DNA from: Bergeyella cardium
GTDB taxonomy: Bacteria > Bacteroidota > Bacteroidia > Flavobacteriales > Weeksellaceae
Reading direction: 5' to 3'
Assembly (NCBI RefSeq): GCF_003614945.1
Contig: NZ_QYCZ01000001.1
Coordinates: forward strand, 1,444,001-1,508,000
DNA: 64,000 bases
Positions 38,101 through 46,343 of the stretch are shown piece after piece. The first letter of the stretch is position 1; each line of letters begins with the position of its first letter. The notes under the pieces are model-generated. The model was not told the origin of the DNA. It ran no database searches and saw nothing but the letters and a program-made list of their open reading frames with translations. The translations under genes were made by a program, and so were the position numbers.

Positions 38101-39757
38101 TCTTCAAGGCATAAGGCTCAAACTTTTTGAGAAAGTCCTCATACGCCTCAAAAGCGGTGGGATAATGGCTAAACGCCCGCTTTATCTCCTCACGGTCTTT
38201 CATATCATAGTCTTTTGAGGGTAAGCCTTTCCTCTTACCAAAGCCTCTACCAACAGGAGTGGAGAGCTTTTCACCGTCTTTTATACAAAATAAAATTTCC
38301 TGTATGTGTGCATCCTCTTTGGAGGTATAATAAGTCTCATTCTGAGCCAGAACTTTCACATCATATTTCTCTGCCCAGCGGAGGAGGATATCATTCAGAT
38401 ACTCTTCTTCGGCCAAGCCGTGGTTTTGGATCTGTACATAGAAGTCCTCTCCAAAAGCATCCTTCCACCATTTGAATACTTGCTCGCCTTTGGTCTCTCC
38501 ATATTCTAAAACAGCATTGGGTATATCGCCATTAAGCCCTGAAGAAAGGGCAATTACATCTTCCTTATGCTGAAGAATCCATTCTTTTGAAACCCGAGGT
38601 ACACCGAAGTAAAAACCATTAACAAACCCAAGGCTGGAGAGTTTTGCAATATTCTTATACCCTCGGAAATTCTTGGCAAGGAGGACTACATTCGTCCTGC
38701 GGTCGGGGTCATCTTTGGTAAACTGCTTTTGTTCTGGTCTGTCTGAGATATAAAACTCACATCCGATAATGGGAATGAGTTGTTTTAGCGGTGGAGGGGT
38801 TTCATCTGGATGATTATCTATGAATTCCTGATGCTTTTTCTTTAAGTCTCCATTGGCTTTCTCGACTTCATTAACAAACTTAAAGGCACCCATCAAATTG
38901 CCAAAATCTACCATCCCCACAGCAGGAAAATCATTCTTCAAGGCTTTATTTACCATATCGGAATGGTGGGTAGAGGCCTGGAGGGAGGAAAAAATACTGT
39001 GATTATGAAAATTGAAATAACTCCCCAAATCCATCTCCTGTGGGGTTTGGGAAGCACCCTGTTTTCTCTTGTTAAATTCTGCTATCTGGCTTCGAATAAC
39101 GATAGGGAAAGGCTTTATGGGCTCGGTATGCAGGCTTTGGAAATGTGAAATAACACTCTCTTCCACACCAAGGTCAGCCGCACTGATAATCCCCCGCCTA
39201 AGCATCTCAAAGAATACTTGTGCCGTAGCATTTACATCGGCTGCGGCATTGTGGGCTTCATCAAACTTAAAACCATAGAGCTTCTCATAGAGTTCCTCGA
39301 GTTTTGGGGGCTTGAGCCTGCCTGTATTCCCTTGAGGAATCGCGGTGAACTGCGTACCAAGCCACATAGTATCGGCTTTTGGGAGGGCTTGCAACTTATC
39401 AGCAATTCCTTTTCGGTAAAATTCTGCTCCTACAATCTTATAATCAAAATCAATGTTCTGCCCCACACCGAATTTACACTTCTCAACCGCCTCAGCAAAG
39501 TGCTTGAGGACGGTCTCCAAGTCATCACCAATTTCATTGGCAATACTGGTCGTAATCCCGTGTATTTGCGAGACATTAAACGGTATATCGTAGCCTTCGG
39601 GCTTGATAATGAAGTCTTGGTTGTCTATAAGTTTGCCGTTTTCATCGTGGATTTGCCAAGCGAGCTGCACCATTCTCGGCCAGTTGGAAGAATCGGAAAT
39701 CGGTGCATCAAAATTTTGGGGTAAGCCTGTAGTTTCGGTATCAAAAACTAAATACAT
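35138..39757 (-). CDS. dnaE: DNA polymerase III alpha subunit with fused N-terminal proofreading exonuclease
   Basis: Replicative polymerase, 1539 aa. Residues 1-~190 form a DEDDh 3'-5' exonuclease (YLVFDTETTGL, NIDFDYKIV, HNAAADVNATAQVFFE). Then come a PHP domain (YFNFHNHSIFSSLQ...), the C-family polymerase palm with PGRGSAAGSAVAYCIGITN and the catalytic PDIDIDFDDEGRDKI, the fingers, a tandem HhH region and an OB-fold (VAGLVTEYLIRDGRNSGEKV). Fusion of DnaQ-like exonuclease to DnaE occurs in Flavobacteriales and makes a separate epsilon less necessary. The promoter box TAGTTTTG lies only 4 nt before the ATG, so the mRNA is probably leaderless. Confidence 0.96.
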   Translation of the reverse strand: MYLVFDTETTGLPQNFDAPISDSSNWPRMVQLAWQIHDENGKLIDNQDFIIKPEGYDIPFNVSQIHGITTSIANEIGDDLETVLKHFAEAVEKCKFGVGQNIDFDYKIVGAEFYRKGIADKLQALPKADTMWLGTQFTAIPQGNTGRLKPPKLEELYEKLYGFKFDEAHNAAADVNATAQVFFEMLRRGIISAADLGVEESVISHFQSLHTEPIKPFPIVIRSQIAEFNKRKQGASQTPQEMDLGSYFNFHNHSIFSSLQASTHHSDMVNKALKNDFPAVGMVDFGNLMGAFKFVNEVEKANGDLKKKHQEFIDNHPDETPPPLKQLIPIIGCEFYISDRPEQKQFTKDDPDRRTNVVLLAKNFRGYKNIAKLSSLGFVNGFYFGVPRVSKEWILQHKEDVIALSSGLNGDIPNAVLEYGETKGEQVFKWWKDAFGEDFYVQIQNHGLAEEEYLNDILLRWAEKYDVKVLAQNETYYTSKEDAHIQEILFCIKDGEKLSTPVGRGFGKRKGLPSKDYDMKDREEIKRAFSHYPTAFEAYEDFLKKFEPYALKREVLLPKFEIPEQFQSEEDEKDGGKRGENAFLRHLTYEGAKRRYEEITDEIRERLDFELEIIANTGYPGYFLIVQDFCNEARNMGVWVGPGRGSAAGSAVAYCIGITNVDPIKYDLLFERFLNPERISMPDIDIDFDDEGRDKIIKWVVEKYGKMNVAQIITYSVLGGKSAITDAGRVLEYSIPDTKGIAKLVPPAPGMNIAKAFKKYEKLPPEDKILVDEMKTILDNKKDARFPVLSAAQKMEGCIRNTGIHACGVIITPEDISNLVPITTAAKDSDVLVSQFDNSVAEAAGLLKMDFLGLRTLSIIRDAIKLIKDNYDIDINPDEISLEDEKTYQLFQEGRTIGIFQYESVGMQKYMRELKPTVFADLIAMNALYRPGPIKYIPNFINRKHGIEEIVYDLPETEEYLKETYGITVYQEQVMLLSQKLANFTKGEADTLRKAMGKKQIDVLNKMYPKFIEGGKKNNLNEEKLEKIWNDWKAFAEYAFNKSHSTCYAYIAYQTAYLKANYPAEYMASVMTHNLNNTKQITMFMEDCKAMGVDVLGPDVNESQYEFSVNDKGQIRFGLGAIKGIGEGPSEIIVETRQQGKFKDIYDFFERIPASQINKRVVESLVVAGAFDEVDEYHRAQYFQEDNANRTTIERLLKYGQSFQESRNEMENSLFADFAEEVQIEQPKIAPAPEWQNMHKLNREKEIIGFYLSSHPLDEFKYQYQFIQGLLSKKEVVETKNTDEEFLDKAQPAYNESQEEADDTLTDELIDIEMGDAEEPVENAAKVIEARGKFRFLNLDELDAYRDKNFGAEQLKLFETVDYKTKQAMNTAVRENMVAGLVTEYLIRDGRNSGEKVAFVTLEDYSGSYSFRLGDRDYLRLKDKIDLQRFLIFKVKYSMSKDGRVYLNVVDVMELKDAFERFANSLSVVVDIQDFRQEDLEFLSKVIQENFGDKKLRFYLRNKENNSHLELNTIRPSIKIDGDFIKFFVENNKFQFYLN

Positions 39758-39761
39758 CTTG

Positions 39762-39769
39762 CAAAACTA
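39762..39769 (-). promoter_or_regulatory. -7 promoter box of dnaE, predicted leaderless
   Basis: Reverse-strand TAGTTTTG, then CAAG, then ATG. A TTG lies 21 nt upstream of the box (39791-39793). With the final G at -5, +1 is the A of the start codon. Confidence 0.6.
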
Positions 39770-39879
39770 AATTTCGGGTAAAATTAGGGCAAAAAAAGTT
39801 CAGAAAAAAATCGTTTCCTCTCGCCCAATTTCTGTATAGACTGAGCAAAACGCAAATTTTTGAGGATGAAAATTTATCC

Positions 39880-39887
39880 TACTTTTG
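39880..39887 (+). promoter_or_regulatory. -7 promoter box of the acetyltransferase gene
   Basis: TACTTTTG, 20 nt before the ATG at 39908. It excludes the in-frame ATG at 39860, which lies upstream of it. Confidence 0.55.
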
Positions 39888-39907
39888 TAGGAATTAAAAA
39901 TCATTCA

Positions 39908-40198
39908 ATGGATACAATAAAGTTTGAAAGAGAGGATGATGGCACCACTGGAAGATTCATTATCTACGATGGAGAAATCTTTGCTGGGGAGATGACTTAT
40001 AAGTGGGCTGACAGCAAAACCCTCCTCATTGACCATACAAGGATAGAAGAGGCTTTTGGAGGGCGCGGACTGGGGAAGCTCCTCGTAGCCGAAGCAGTAA
40101 AATTTGCCCGAGAGCAAGGAATAAAGATTATCCCCCTATGCCCATTCGTAAAAGCTGTATTTAGCAAAGTCCCTAGCCTGGAAGATGTGAAGAAATAG
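39908..40198 (+). CDS. Small GNAT-like N-acetyltransferase (YidJ/YjdJ type)
   Basis: A 96-residue minimal acetyl-CoA-binding protein of the GNAT-like (PF14542) group. It carries the acetyl-CoA loop EEAFGGRGLGKLLVAEAVKFAREQG and ends with the family motif IKIIPLCPFVKAVFSK. The substrate is unknown. The start at 39908 (MDTIKFERED) is chosen because the promoter box lies just before it. It is followed by a lipoprotein gene, 46 nt on. Confidence 0.88.
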   Translation: MDTIKFEREDDGTTGRFIIYDGEIFAGEMTYKWADSKTLLIDHTRIEEAFGGRGLGKLLVAEAVKFAREQGIKIIPLCPFVKAVFSKVPSLEDVKK

Positions 40199-40244
40199 TA
40201 TTTTAATGAAAAATATTGTACTAATCTATTAAAATCAAAAACTA

Positions 40245-40973
40245 ATGAGAAAATCATTGGTAATAATACTCTTGTTACTATTATCTATCAACTGTACATC
40301 CATAAAGAGAGAAAATAATTGGGCAGGAACTTATATTCTTCAAGACAATAAATTATATCAGGCTTTATCCGAGCATAATTATTCAAACATAGAAATCCAT
40401 AAAAATGGAAATTATACTCTAAATAAAGTAAAAATCTCTTTTTCACCCGTAATAGAACAATGTAGTTATGCCTCAAAAGGGAAGTGGTCTGCTGTTTCAG
40501 ATAATGTAATGGAAATCACCAGTGAAAATTATTATACAAAACAAAAGGGCTTTGATTATCAAATAAAAAAAGAAAATAAATACTCACAAGATAGTTTGTA
40601 TATACAGGTCCATCATTCTGCTCATTCTCTCCCTTTAAAATTAAGATTTGCATTCAATTATAATAAAACTATCTTAACAGACAAAACATATATTGCTCTG
40701 CCCAAATCAAAATATCTATGGAATAGAGAAACACCCATAAACCATATCAACTTTGAATTAAATGCTGATATATCAGGAACAGAAGTTTATAAAAGTAGAA
40801 TATTATTTAATATTTTTGATGAATATATAAACACTGAAAAGTATAACTTTCTAACGATTAATTTACTTCATTTTGACCGATGCTTTTTTGAATTTGAACC
40901 TTACTACCAAGATTTTATTTATATTAAAGGAAAAAACAAATTACTATGGAAAGGAAAAGTATGGAAAAAGTAA
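40245..40973 (+). CDS. Lipoprotein of unknown function
   Basis: A 242-residue protein with a lipoprotein signal (MRKSLVIILLLLLSINCTSI, lipobox SINC). The mature domain is rich in beta strands and Tyr/Asn/Lys (NWAGTYILQDNKLYQALSEH...). No family recognised. Its base composition is more A+T-rich than the flanking housekeeping genes, which suggests an accessory gene. The following lipoprotein gene starts inside its last codons. Confidence 0.7.
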   Translation: MRKSLVIILLLLLSINCTSIKRENNWAGTYILQDNKLYQALSEHNYSNIEIHKNGNYTLNKVKISFSPVIEQCSYASKGKWSAVSDNVMEITSENYYTKQKGFDYQIKKENKYSQDSLYIQVHHSAHSLPLKLRFAFNYNKTILTDKTYIALPKSKYLWNRETPINHINFELNADISGTEVYKSRILFNIFDEYINTEKYNFLTINLLHFDRCFFEFEPYYQDFIYIKGKNKLLWKGKVWKK

Positions 40974-41399
40974 GGAATACGATATTTATTACGATTGTAA
41001 TTTTTATTGTCAGTATCGGCTTGCTCTACTCCTATTTATAACTCCCAAATTCCTATCTCTAATAATATAGAAATCGCATTAGGTATAAAAAATAATAGGA
41101 ATTATATACTGCTATTAAACAAGTCTATAGATGGAGATTCCATAAGTTTAAGTAAATTTCTAAAAATAGATTATATATATGATGCGGCAGCATATGATCA
41201 CGGATATATACTACTTCAATTATTAGAAAAAATAGGAGATACTCAACTTTCTAAAGAACTTCAAAAATTAAATAAAACAGAAATCAAAACTGTTCAAAAC
41301 TATTTTAATCTAGGAGTGGATGGAATAGATTCACAGGAAGTACAGCAATTACAAAAAAACTATCCTAAATCGTTTGAAATACTGAAAATAAGAAAGTAA
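40961..41399 (+). pseudogene. Lipoprotein gene with frameshift inside its signal peptide
   Basis: From ATG 40961 the frame reads MEKVRNTIFITIVIF, an ideal signal-peptide start, then goes out of frame near 41000-41006 (ATTTTTATT). A one-base shift gives LLSVSACSTPIYNSQIPISN, a perfect lipobox, and 125 more codons to the stop at 41399. The second part has no good start codon (only TTG 41007, in the middle of the signal peptide). The mature protein has no recognised family. Either a real frameshift or a sequencing error at the T-run. Confidence 0.6.
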
Positions 41400-41452
41400 G
41401 TTTTCTAATATTTCCAACCTTAATAATTTAACTATTAGTCAGTAAATATAAA

Positions 41453-41477
41453 AAAATCCAGATTTTATCTGGATTTT
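41453..41477. terminator. Bidirectional terminator overlapping the mltG stop codon
   Basis: An 11-bp perfect stem (41453-41463 with 41467-41477, 3-nt loop) with A-run before and T-rich sequence after, between convergent genes. Confidence 0.75.
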
Positions 41478-42504
41478 AGTTTTTAATATTCCTTTGGTTG
41501 AGCCATTGCTGGTATTCTCTGGCGTTTTTTGCGTGCTCGGCATCATTGTCTGTAAAACGGTGGAAGCCGGGGCGCTTCGGGTCGGCACACATATAAATAA
41601 AGTGGTTGTGCTCCGCATTTAGAACGGCATCTACCGAGCTTTTATCTACGATGCAAATGGGACCAGGGGGGATTCCTGCATTCATATAGGTATTGTATGG
41701 CGAAGGGGTTTTCAGATCCTTATACAGCACTCGGCGGATTTTGGTGGTGAAGTTCGTCTCTTTATTTATGGCGTAGATTACGGTGGGGTCGCTTTGGAGC
41801 TTCATCCCCTTTTTGTATCGGTTTAAGTAAAGCCCTGCGATGGTTTTCTGCTCATCGGTCTTACCCCCAGATTCCTTATAAACGATGGAAGCAAGGGCAT
41901 AAATCTGCTCTCTGCTAAGCCCAGACTGCTCTTCCAGAGCCTTTCTTTCGGCATTCCAAAAGTCGTTATATTGGTTTTCAAATTTCGTAAAGAAGTCCTT
42001 TGGGCTTACCGTCCAAAAGAATTGATAGGTATCGATAAAGAAGTATTTTTTTAGGTCTTCGGCATCGGTATAGCCTTTATCTTGGGCTATTTCATTCAAT
42101 CCCTTGATGAATGAAAGGGAGTCTGCCTCAGTCTTCCTCACGACCCTGCCGACCATCTGATAAACATCATAAAAGTCGCCTATTCGGAAGGTGTTTGGTA
42201 CTTGGTTCCCTGCCTTTATCATATTCACAAGGTCGGTATTATTTGTACCTTGCTTTATCTGATAGCGCCCAGCTTTGAATGCTTTAGGCAGGTGTTTGTT
42301 TCTAGCAACTTCCTCAAAACTGTGCTCATTAGCCACATAAGGCGATAGGGAGTCTAGTATCTGCTGGAAGCTGGCATTATGATGAATGTGGATAATGCCC
42401 TCTTTTTTGACATTGGAAGCATAGTATTTCCTGTAAAAATTAAATCCTAAATAGCTACCTACTCCCCCAATGATAAGGATGATGAAGAAAAATATTTTTT
42501 TCAT
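41476..42504 (-). CDS. mltG: Endolytic murein transglycosylase MltG
   Basis: YceG-family lytic transglycosylase that cuts nascent glycan strands at the membrane and helps set their length. It has a single N-terminal helix (IFFFIILIIGGVGSYLGFNFY), a LysM-like domain, and the catalytic domain with ASIVYKESGGKTDEQKTIAGLYLNR (catalytic Glu), LQSDPTVIYA and SPYNTYMNAGIPPGPI. 342 aa, normal. It lies 12 nt after dapF. Confidence 0.94.
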   Translation of the reverse strand: MKKIFFFIILIIGGVGSYLGFNFYRKYYASNVKKEGIIHIHHNASFQQILDSLSPYVANEHSFEEVARNKHLPKAFKAGRYQIKQGTNNTDLVNMIKAGNQVPNTFRIGDFYDVYQMVGRVVRKTEADSLSFIKGLNEIAQDKGYTDAEDLKKYFFIDTYQFFWTVSPKDFFTKFENQYNDFWNAERKALEEQSGLSREQIYALASIVYKESGGKTDEQKTIAGLYLNRYKKGMKLQSDPTVIYAINKETNFTTKIRRVLYKDLKTPSPYNTYMNAGIPPGPICIVDKSSVDAVLNAEHNHFIYMCADPKRPGFHRFTDNDAEHAKNAREYQQWLNQRNIKN

Positions 42505-42516
42505 TGAAGTTAAAAA

Positions 42517-43284
42517 TTACTCATTAATCTCTCCACAAAAAACCTGCTGAGCGGGACCTTCTAACCAGATATTTTGGAAGGAACTTCCGTACTGCTCGGC
42601 ATAGACTTTAAGGTTTCCGCCCAAGACTTTTACCTCTATCGCTGCTACTTTATGCTGTTGAATGTAGGTAAGTGCTGCTGCCGTAGCACCCGTTCCACAA
42701 CTGAAAGTTTCATCTTCTACCCCACGCTCATAGGTGCGTACAAAGAGGCGAGCATTTCCCTCCAATTCCTCCACAAAATTGACATTAATACCCTCCTTCT
42801 GGTAAGTTTTGGAATTTCGGATGTTATAACCATTTTGAAAGACATTATAACCCTCCAAATTCTGGACATATTTCACAAAATGCGGAGAACCCGTATTTAA
42901 AACGAAAGCCTCTCCATCAGTTTTTATCTCCTGTACATCTATCATCTTCAGCTTTATGAGCCCGTTGTTTATCTCCGCTTCGTGTAGCCCATCTATGGCA
43001 TTAAAAGTTGTTTTATGCTCAAATATGTTGAGGAAATGAGCAAAGGCTACGATACAACGCCCACCATTTCCGCACATCGTGCTTTCGTTTCCATCGGAAT
43101 TATAATACAGCATTCGGAAATCCGCAGTATGGTCTTCTTCAAGTAGAATGAGACCATCGGCACCTATTCCAAAACGCCTGTTGCAAAGCCTTTCTATATA
43201 TTTCTGCTCTTTTGGGAAGGTCTGATTGCGGTTGTCTATCATCACAAAATCATTTCCTGTTCCCTGATACTTATAAAATTTCAT
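42517..43284 (-). CDS. dapF: Diaminopimelate epimerase
   Basis: Converts LL- to meso-diaminopimelate for lysine and peptidoglycan. The two catalytic Cys are in TMCGNGGRCIVAF (near residue 75) and ETFSCGTGATAAAL (near residue 195). The N-terminal YQGTGNDFVMIDNR is the family signature. 255 aa. It is in the same direction as mltG, both acting in cell-wall synthesis. Confidence 0.96.
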   Translation of the reverse strand: MKFYKYQGTGNDFVMIDNRNQTFPKEQKYIERLCNRRFGIGADGLILLEEDHTADFRMLYYNSDGNESTMCGNGGRCIVAFAHFLNIFEHKTTFNAIDGLHEAEINNGLIKLKMIDVQEIKTDGEAFVLNTGSPHFVKYVQNLEGYNVFQNGYNIRNSKTYQKEGINVNFVEELEGNARLFVRTYERGVEDETFSCGTGATAAALTYIQQHKVAAIEVKVLGGNLKVYAEQYGSSFQNIWLEGPAQQVFCGEINE

Positions 43285-43326
43285 AGACTGATTATCGTTT
43301 CTAATCCAAATAAAAAGAGGAGTTTA

Positions 43327-43869
43327 TTATCTCCTCATACTTCTCTGTGTATTTTCAGAAGAAGAATTTTGCTGAACTCCCGAGTTTCTGGAAGAGCTGT
43401 TTCTCACCTCTACTCCACCACTTCGGTAGGAATTGTTATCCGAGCTCTGCCTTCTCTGATTCTGATTGCTGTGGGTGTTCATCTGTATGCCCGGGCTTTG
43501 GTTGGTATTGTTGCTTCTGTTATAGCCATTATTGTTTTGATGACCTTGATTTCGGAAACCACCACTACCTCCTCTATTTTCGTAATAATTATTATAATTC
43601 CTCTGAATGTAGATTTTCTGCCTGTTGGTTCCATAGTAGTAAGGGATACCATTGTCGTAATAGTAATTAAAATCATTCCTGTAATAGTATCCATCATTTC
43701 CATAGTAACCACCCTGCCCATAGTACACCTGCGGAGCATAGTAGTATCCATTTTGATAGAAAGGCTCATAATACTGCTCGTTTCCTGAATAATTATCTGG
43801 ATAGATAACGCAAGAACTAAGACTCATAGCAACAGCCACACCCAGAGAAATTTTTATTAACTTTTTCAT
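43327..43869 (-). CDS. Tyr/Asn/Gln-rich lipoprotein
   Basis: A 180-residue protein. It has a lipoprotein signal (MKKLIKISLGVAVAMSLSSCVI; Cys after LSS) followed by a low-complexity Tyr/Gly/Asn-rich region (YYAPQVYYGQGGYYGNDGYY...) and an Asn/Ser/Arg-rich tail. Many flavobacterial genomes carry similar short low-complexity lipoproteins of unknown role. Probably outer-membrane attached. It lies between dapF and pnuC on the same strand, with small gaps (42 and 22 nt). Confidence 0.75.
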   Translation of the reverse strand: MKKLIKISLGVAVAMSLSSCVIYPDNYSGNEQYYEPFYQNGYYYAPQVYYGQGGYYGNDGYYYRNDFNYYYDNGIPYYYGTNRQKIYIQRNYNNYYENRGGSGGFRNQGHQNNNGYNRSNNTNQSPGIQMNTHSNQNQRRQSSDNNSYRSGGVEVRNSSSRNSGVQQNSSSENTQRSMRR

Positions 43870-43891
43870 TGTCTTTATTTTTTAATATTGA

Positions 43892-44557
43892 TTAAACTAA
43901 AGCTCTTTTAGTCTTCCGCCAGCTGAGATAGCCCAGTATGGCGAGCACCGTAAATATCAAATACTGCACCGAAGTAATCCCAAGCCCTTTATAGAGGTAC
44001 ATTGGCACGGAAATGAAGTCTCCTAAAATCCAGAATATCCAGTTTTCTATTCTTCGTTTTGCCATCAGCCACATCCCGACCAAAAATATGGCGGTAGTTA
44101 CAATATCCAGTTTATTTGCCCAATCCAAATGAGAGAAATCAAGGCTAATCCCCTCCATAGAAAATTTATTATTAATAAAAGGTTTATAATAATAAACAAT
44201 ACTCACCAGCACAATGCTCAATATAAAGAGCAAAAGGCTATATACCCACTCTTTTTTAGTGGTATTGGTTACTTCTATATGGATATTATCTTCTGAACTT
44301 TTAGACCAGAGAACCCAGCCGTAGATACTCATCACGGTGTAGTAGAAATTAATCATCAAATCACCAAAAAGTCCGAAGATAAAGAGTATATAAACATAAA
44401 TTACGGTAGAAATAATCCCCGTAGGATAGACCAATATATTCTTTTTTATAGAAAAGAACACACTGAGCAATCCAAAGACCGCTGCAATAGCTTCCAGTGC
44501 TATTTGAGAAGCCTCATATTCCTCATAAGGTCTAATAAATAAGTCGTAAAAATCCAT
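43892..44557 (-). CDS. pnuC: Nicotinamide riboside/mononucleotide transporter PnuC
   Basis: Seven-helix inner-membrane facilitator for nicotinamide riboside or a related vitamin. The motif MSIYGWVLWSKSSE includes the substrate-binding WxxW, and the C-terminal half has IENWIFWILGDFISVPMYLYKGL. 221 aa. It follows argS by 1 nt, so it is in the HMG-CoA-synthase/argS operon. No riboswitch is visible, and substrate specificity (NR versus thiamine) is not certain. Confidence 0.9.
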   Translation of the reverse strand: MDFYDLFIRPYEEYEASQIALEAIAAVFGLLSVFFSIKKNILVYPTGIISTVIYVYILFIFGLFGDLMINFYYTVMSIYGWVLWSKSSEDNIHIEVTNTTKKEWVYSLLLFILSIVLVSIVYYYKPFINNKFSMEGISLDFSHLDWANKLDIVTTAIFLVGMWLMAKRRIENWIFWILGDFISVPMYLYKGLGITSVQYLIFTVLAILGYLSWRKTKRALV

Positions 44558-44558
44558 C

Positions 44559-46325
44559 TTACATTCTATTCACCACACCAATACCGAGAAGGGAGAGGCA
44601 TTTCTTAATCACCTCTGCTGTAAGTTCAGAAAGATAGATACGAAGCTCTTTCAGGTCTTGGTTTTCATTATTGAGGACAGGATTATTTTGGTAGAAAGCA
44701 TTATAAGTCTTCACTACTTCATAGACATAATTGGCAATATGCGCAGGGCTTAGCGTATTTGCTGCCTTAGACACCACTTCTCGGTAGTCTGAGAGCAGGC
44801 TGATTAAATCTTTTTCGTATTCATTCAGTACAAGGCTATCGTTTATTGATGAAGAACGGCTACCTGCCTTCGCGAGCAGGGATTGAATCCTCGCATAAGT
44901 GTATTGAATGAAGGGTCCTGTATTTCCATTGAAGTCTATACTATCCTTAGGGTTAAAGAGCATTTTCTTTTTAGGATCTACTTTCAATATGAAGTATTTG
45001 AGAGCTCCCAAGCCTACGGTTTCGTAGGATTTTTCTTTCTCCTCATCGGTGAGCTCTTCTAATTTACCGAGCTCTTGGGCTTTTTCTTTTGCGGTTTCAT
45101 ACATTTCCTGCATCAGGTCATCTGCATCTACTACCGTTCCTTCTCGGGATTTCATCTTTCCATCTGGGAGCTCTACCATTCCATACGACAAATGATAGAG
45201 ATGCTCTGCCCACTGATATCCTAATTTCTTCAAGATTTTAAAGAGTACTTGGAAATGATAATCCTGTTCATTCCCCACAGTATAGATAAGCCTTTGGATA
45301 TCGTTCTGTTTAAAGCGTTCTACTGCCGTTCCCAAGTCCTGAGTCATATAAACGGAGGTACCATCGGAGCGGAGGAGCAGTTTTTGGTCGAGCCCCTCAT
45401 CGGTAAGGTCTATCCATACCGAGCCATCTTCTTTCTGGTAGAATATTCCCTTGCTTAATCCCTCTTGTATAAGGTCTTTACCGAGCAGGTAGGTATTGCT
45501 CTCGTATTGCACTTGGTCAAAATCCACTCCCAATCGCTTATAAGTCTGATTAAACCCATCATACACCCAAGTATTCATCATTGACCAGAGGTTTCTCACG
45601 GTTTCATCAGATTTTTCCCATTGTAGGAGCATATTTTGAGCTTCAATAATACTTGGAGCTTGCTTCTTTGCAGATTCTTCATCCAAGCCTTGCTCGCTCA
45701 TCAGCTGCTGTACTTCCTTTTTGTAGAGTTTATCAAACTCTATATAATAATTTCCTACGAACTTATCTCCTTTGGTTGAAGTGCTCTCTGGCGTTGCACC
45801 ATTGCCGAGTTTTTCCCACGCAAGCATAGATTTACAGATGTGTATCCCTCTATCATTGATAATCTGGGTTCTCACAACCTTGTATCCATCTTCTTTTAAG
45901 ATATTTGCCACAGAAAAGCCCAGCAAATTATTACGAATATGCCCCAAGTGTAGGGGTTTGTTCGTATTTGGGGAGGAATACTCCACCATAACGGTTTCAT
46001 TTTTCGGGCTAATGCGTTCCAGATTCTCCTTTATACCGCTCAAGCACTGAGTAAAGGCTGTATCTTTCAGCTTAAGGTTAAGGAAGCCCTTTACAATATT
46101 GTAGCTTTCTATAAAACCTACGGTCTCCACCAGCCTATCACCGATTTCAGTTGCAATAAGGTCAGGATTTTTCTTCAAAGCCTTCACAAGGGGGAAGGTT
46201 ACGAGGGTAAAGTCTCCTTCAAAGTCGGGTTTCGTCTTTTGGAGCTCAGTTTCTATACCTTTTATCTGGTAGATTTCAGCTAAAGCCTCTTGTATATAAG
46301 GTTGTAATCTCTCTTTAATATTCAT
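44559..46325 (-). CDS. argS: Arginyl-tRNA synthetase
   Basis: Class I synthetase charging tRNA-Arg. The HIGH-type signature is PLHLGHIRNNLLGF in the first third. The KMSKS-like site is GKMKSREGTVVDADDL. An N-terminal Add1 domain (tRNA D-loop binding) and a C-terminal DALR anticodon-binding domain ending SLLGIGVVNRM are present. 588 aa. It lies 18 nt downstream of the HMG-CoA-synthase-like gene. Confidence 0.97.
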   Translation of the reverse strand: MNIKERLQPYIQEALAEIYQIKGIETELQKTKPDFEGDFTLVTFPLVKALKKNPDLIATEIGDRLVETVGFIESYNIVKGFLNLKLKDTAFTQCLSGIKENLERISPKNETVMVEYSSPNTNKPLHLGHIRNNLLGFSVANILKEDGYKVVRTQIINDRGIHICKSMLAWEKLGNGATPESTSTKGDKFVGNYYIEFDKLYKKEVQQLMSEQGLDEESAKKQAPSIIEAQNMLLQWEKSDETVRNLWSMMNTWVYDGFNQTYKRLGVDFDQVQYESNTYLLGKDLIQEGLSKGIFYQKEDGSVWIDLTDEGLDQKLLLRSDGTSVYMTQDLGTAVERFKQNDIQRLIYTVGNEQDYHFQVLFKILKKLGYQWAEHLYHLSYGMVELPDGKMKSREGTVVDADDLMQEMYETAKEKAQELGKLEELTDEEKEKSYETVGLGALKYFILKVDPKKKMLFNPKDSIDFNGNTGPFIQYTYARIQSLLAKAGSRSSSINDSLVLNEYEKDLISLLSDYREVVSKAANTLSPAHIANYVYEVVKTYNAFYQNNPVLNNENQDLKELRIYLSELTAEVIKKCLSLLGIGVVNRM

Positions 46326-46343
46326 TTCAAAGCGTTTAAAAAA

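Noticed and set aside
43369-43788. 139-codon ORF opposite the Tyr/Asn-rich lipoprotein
   Set aside because: Artifact of the low-complexity codons on the other strand; the lipoprotein has the signal peptide and fits the operon direction.
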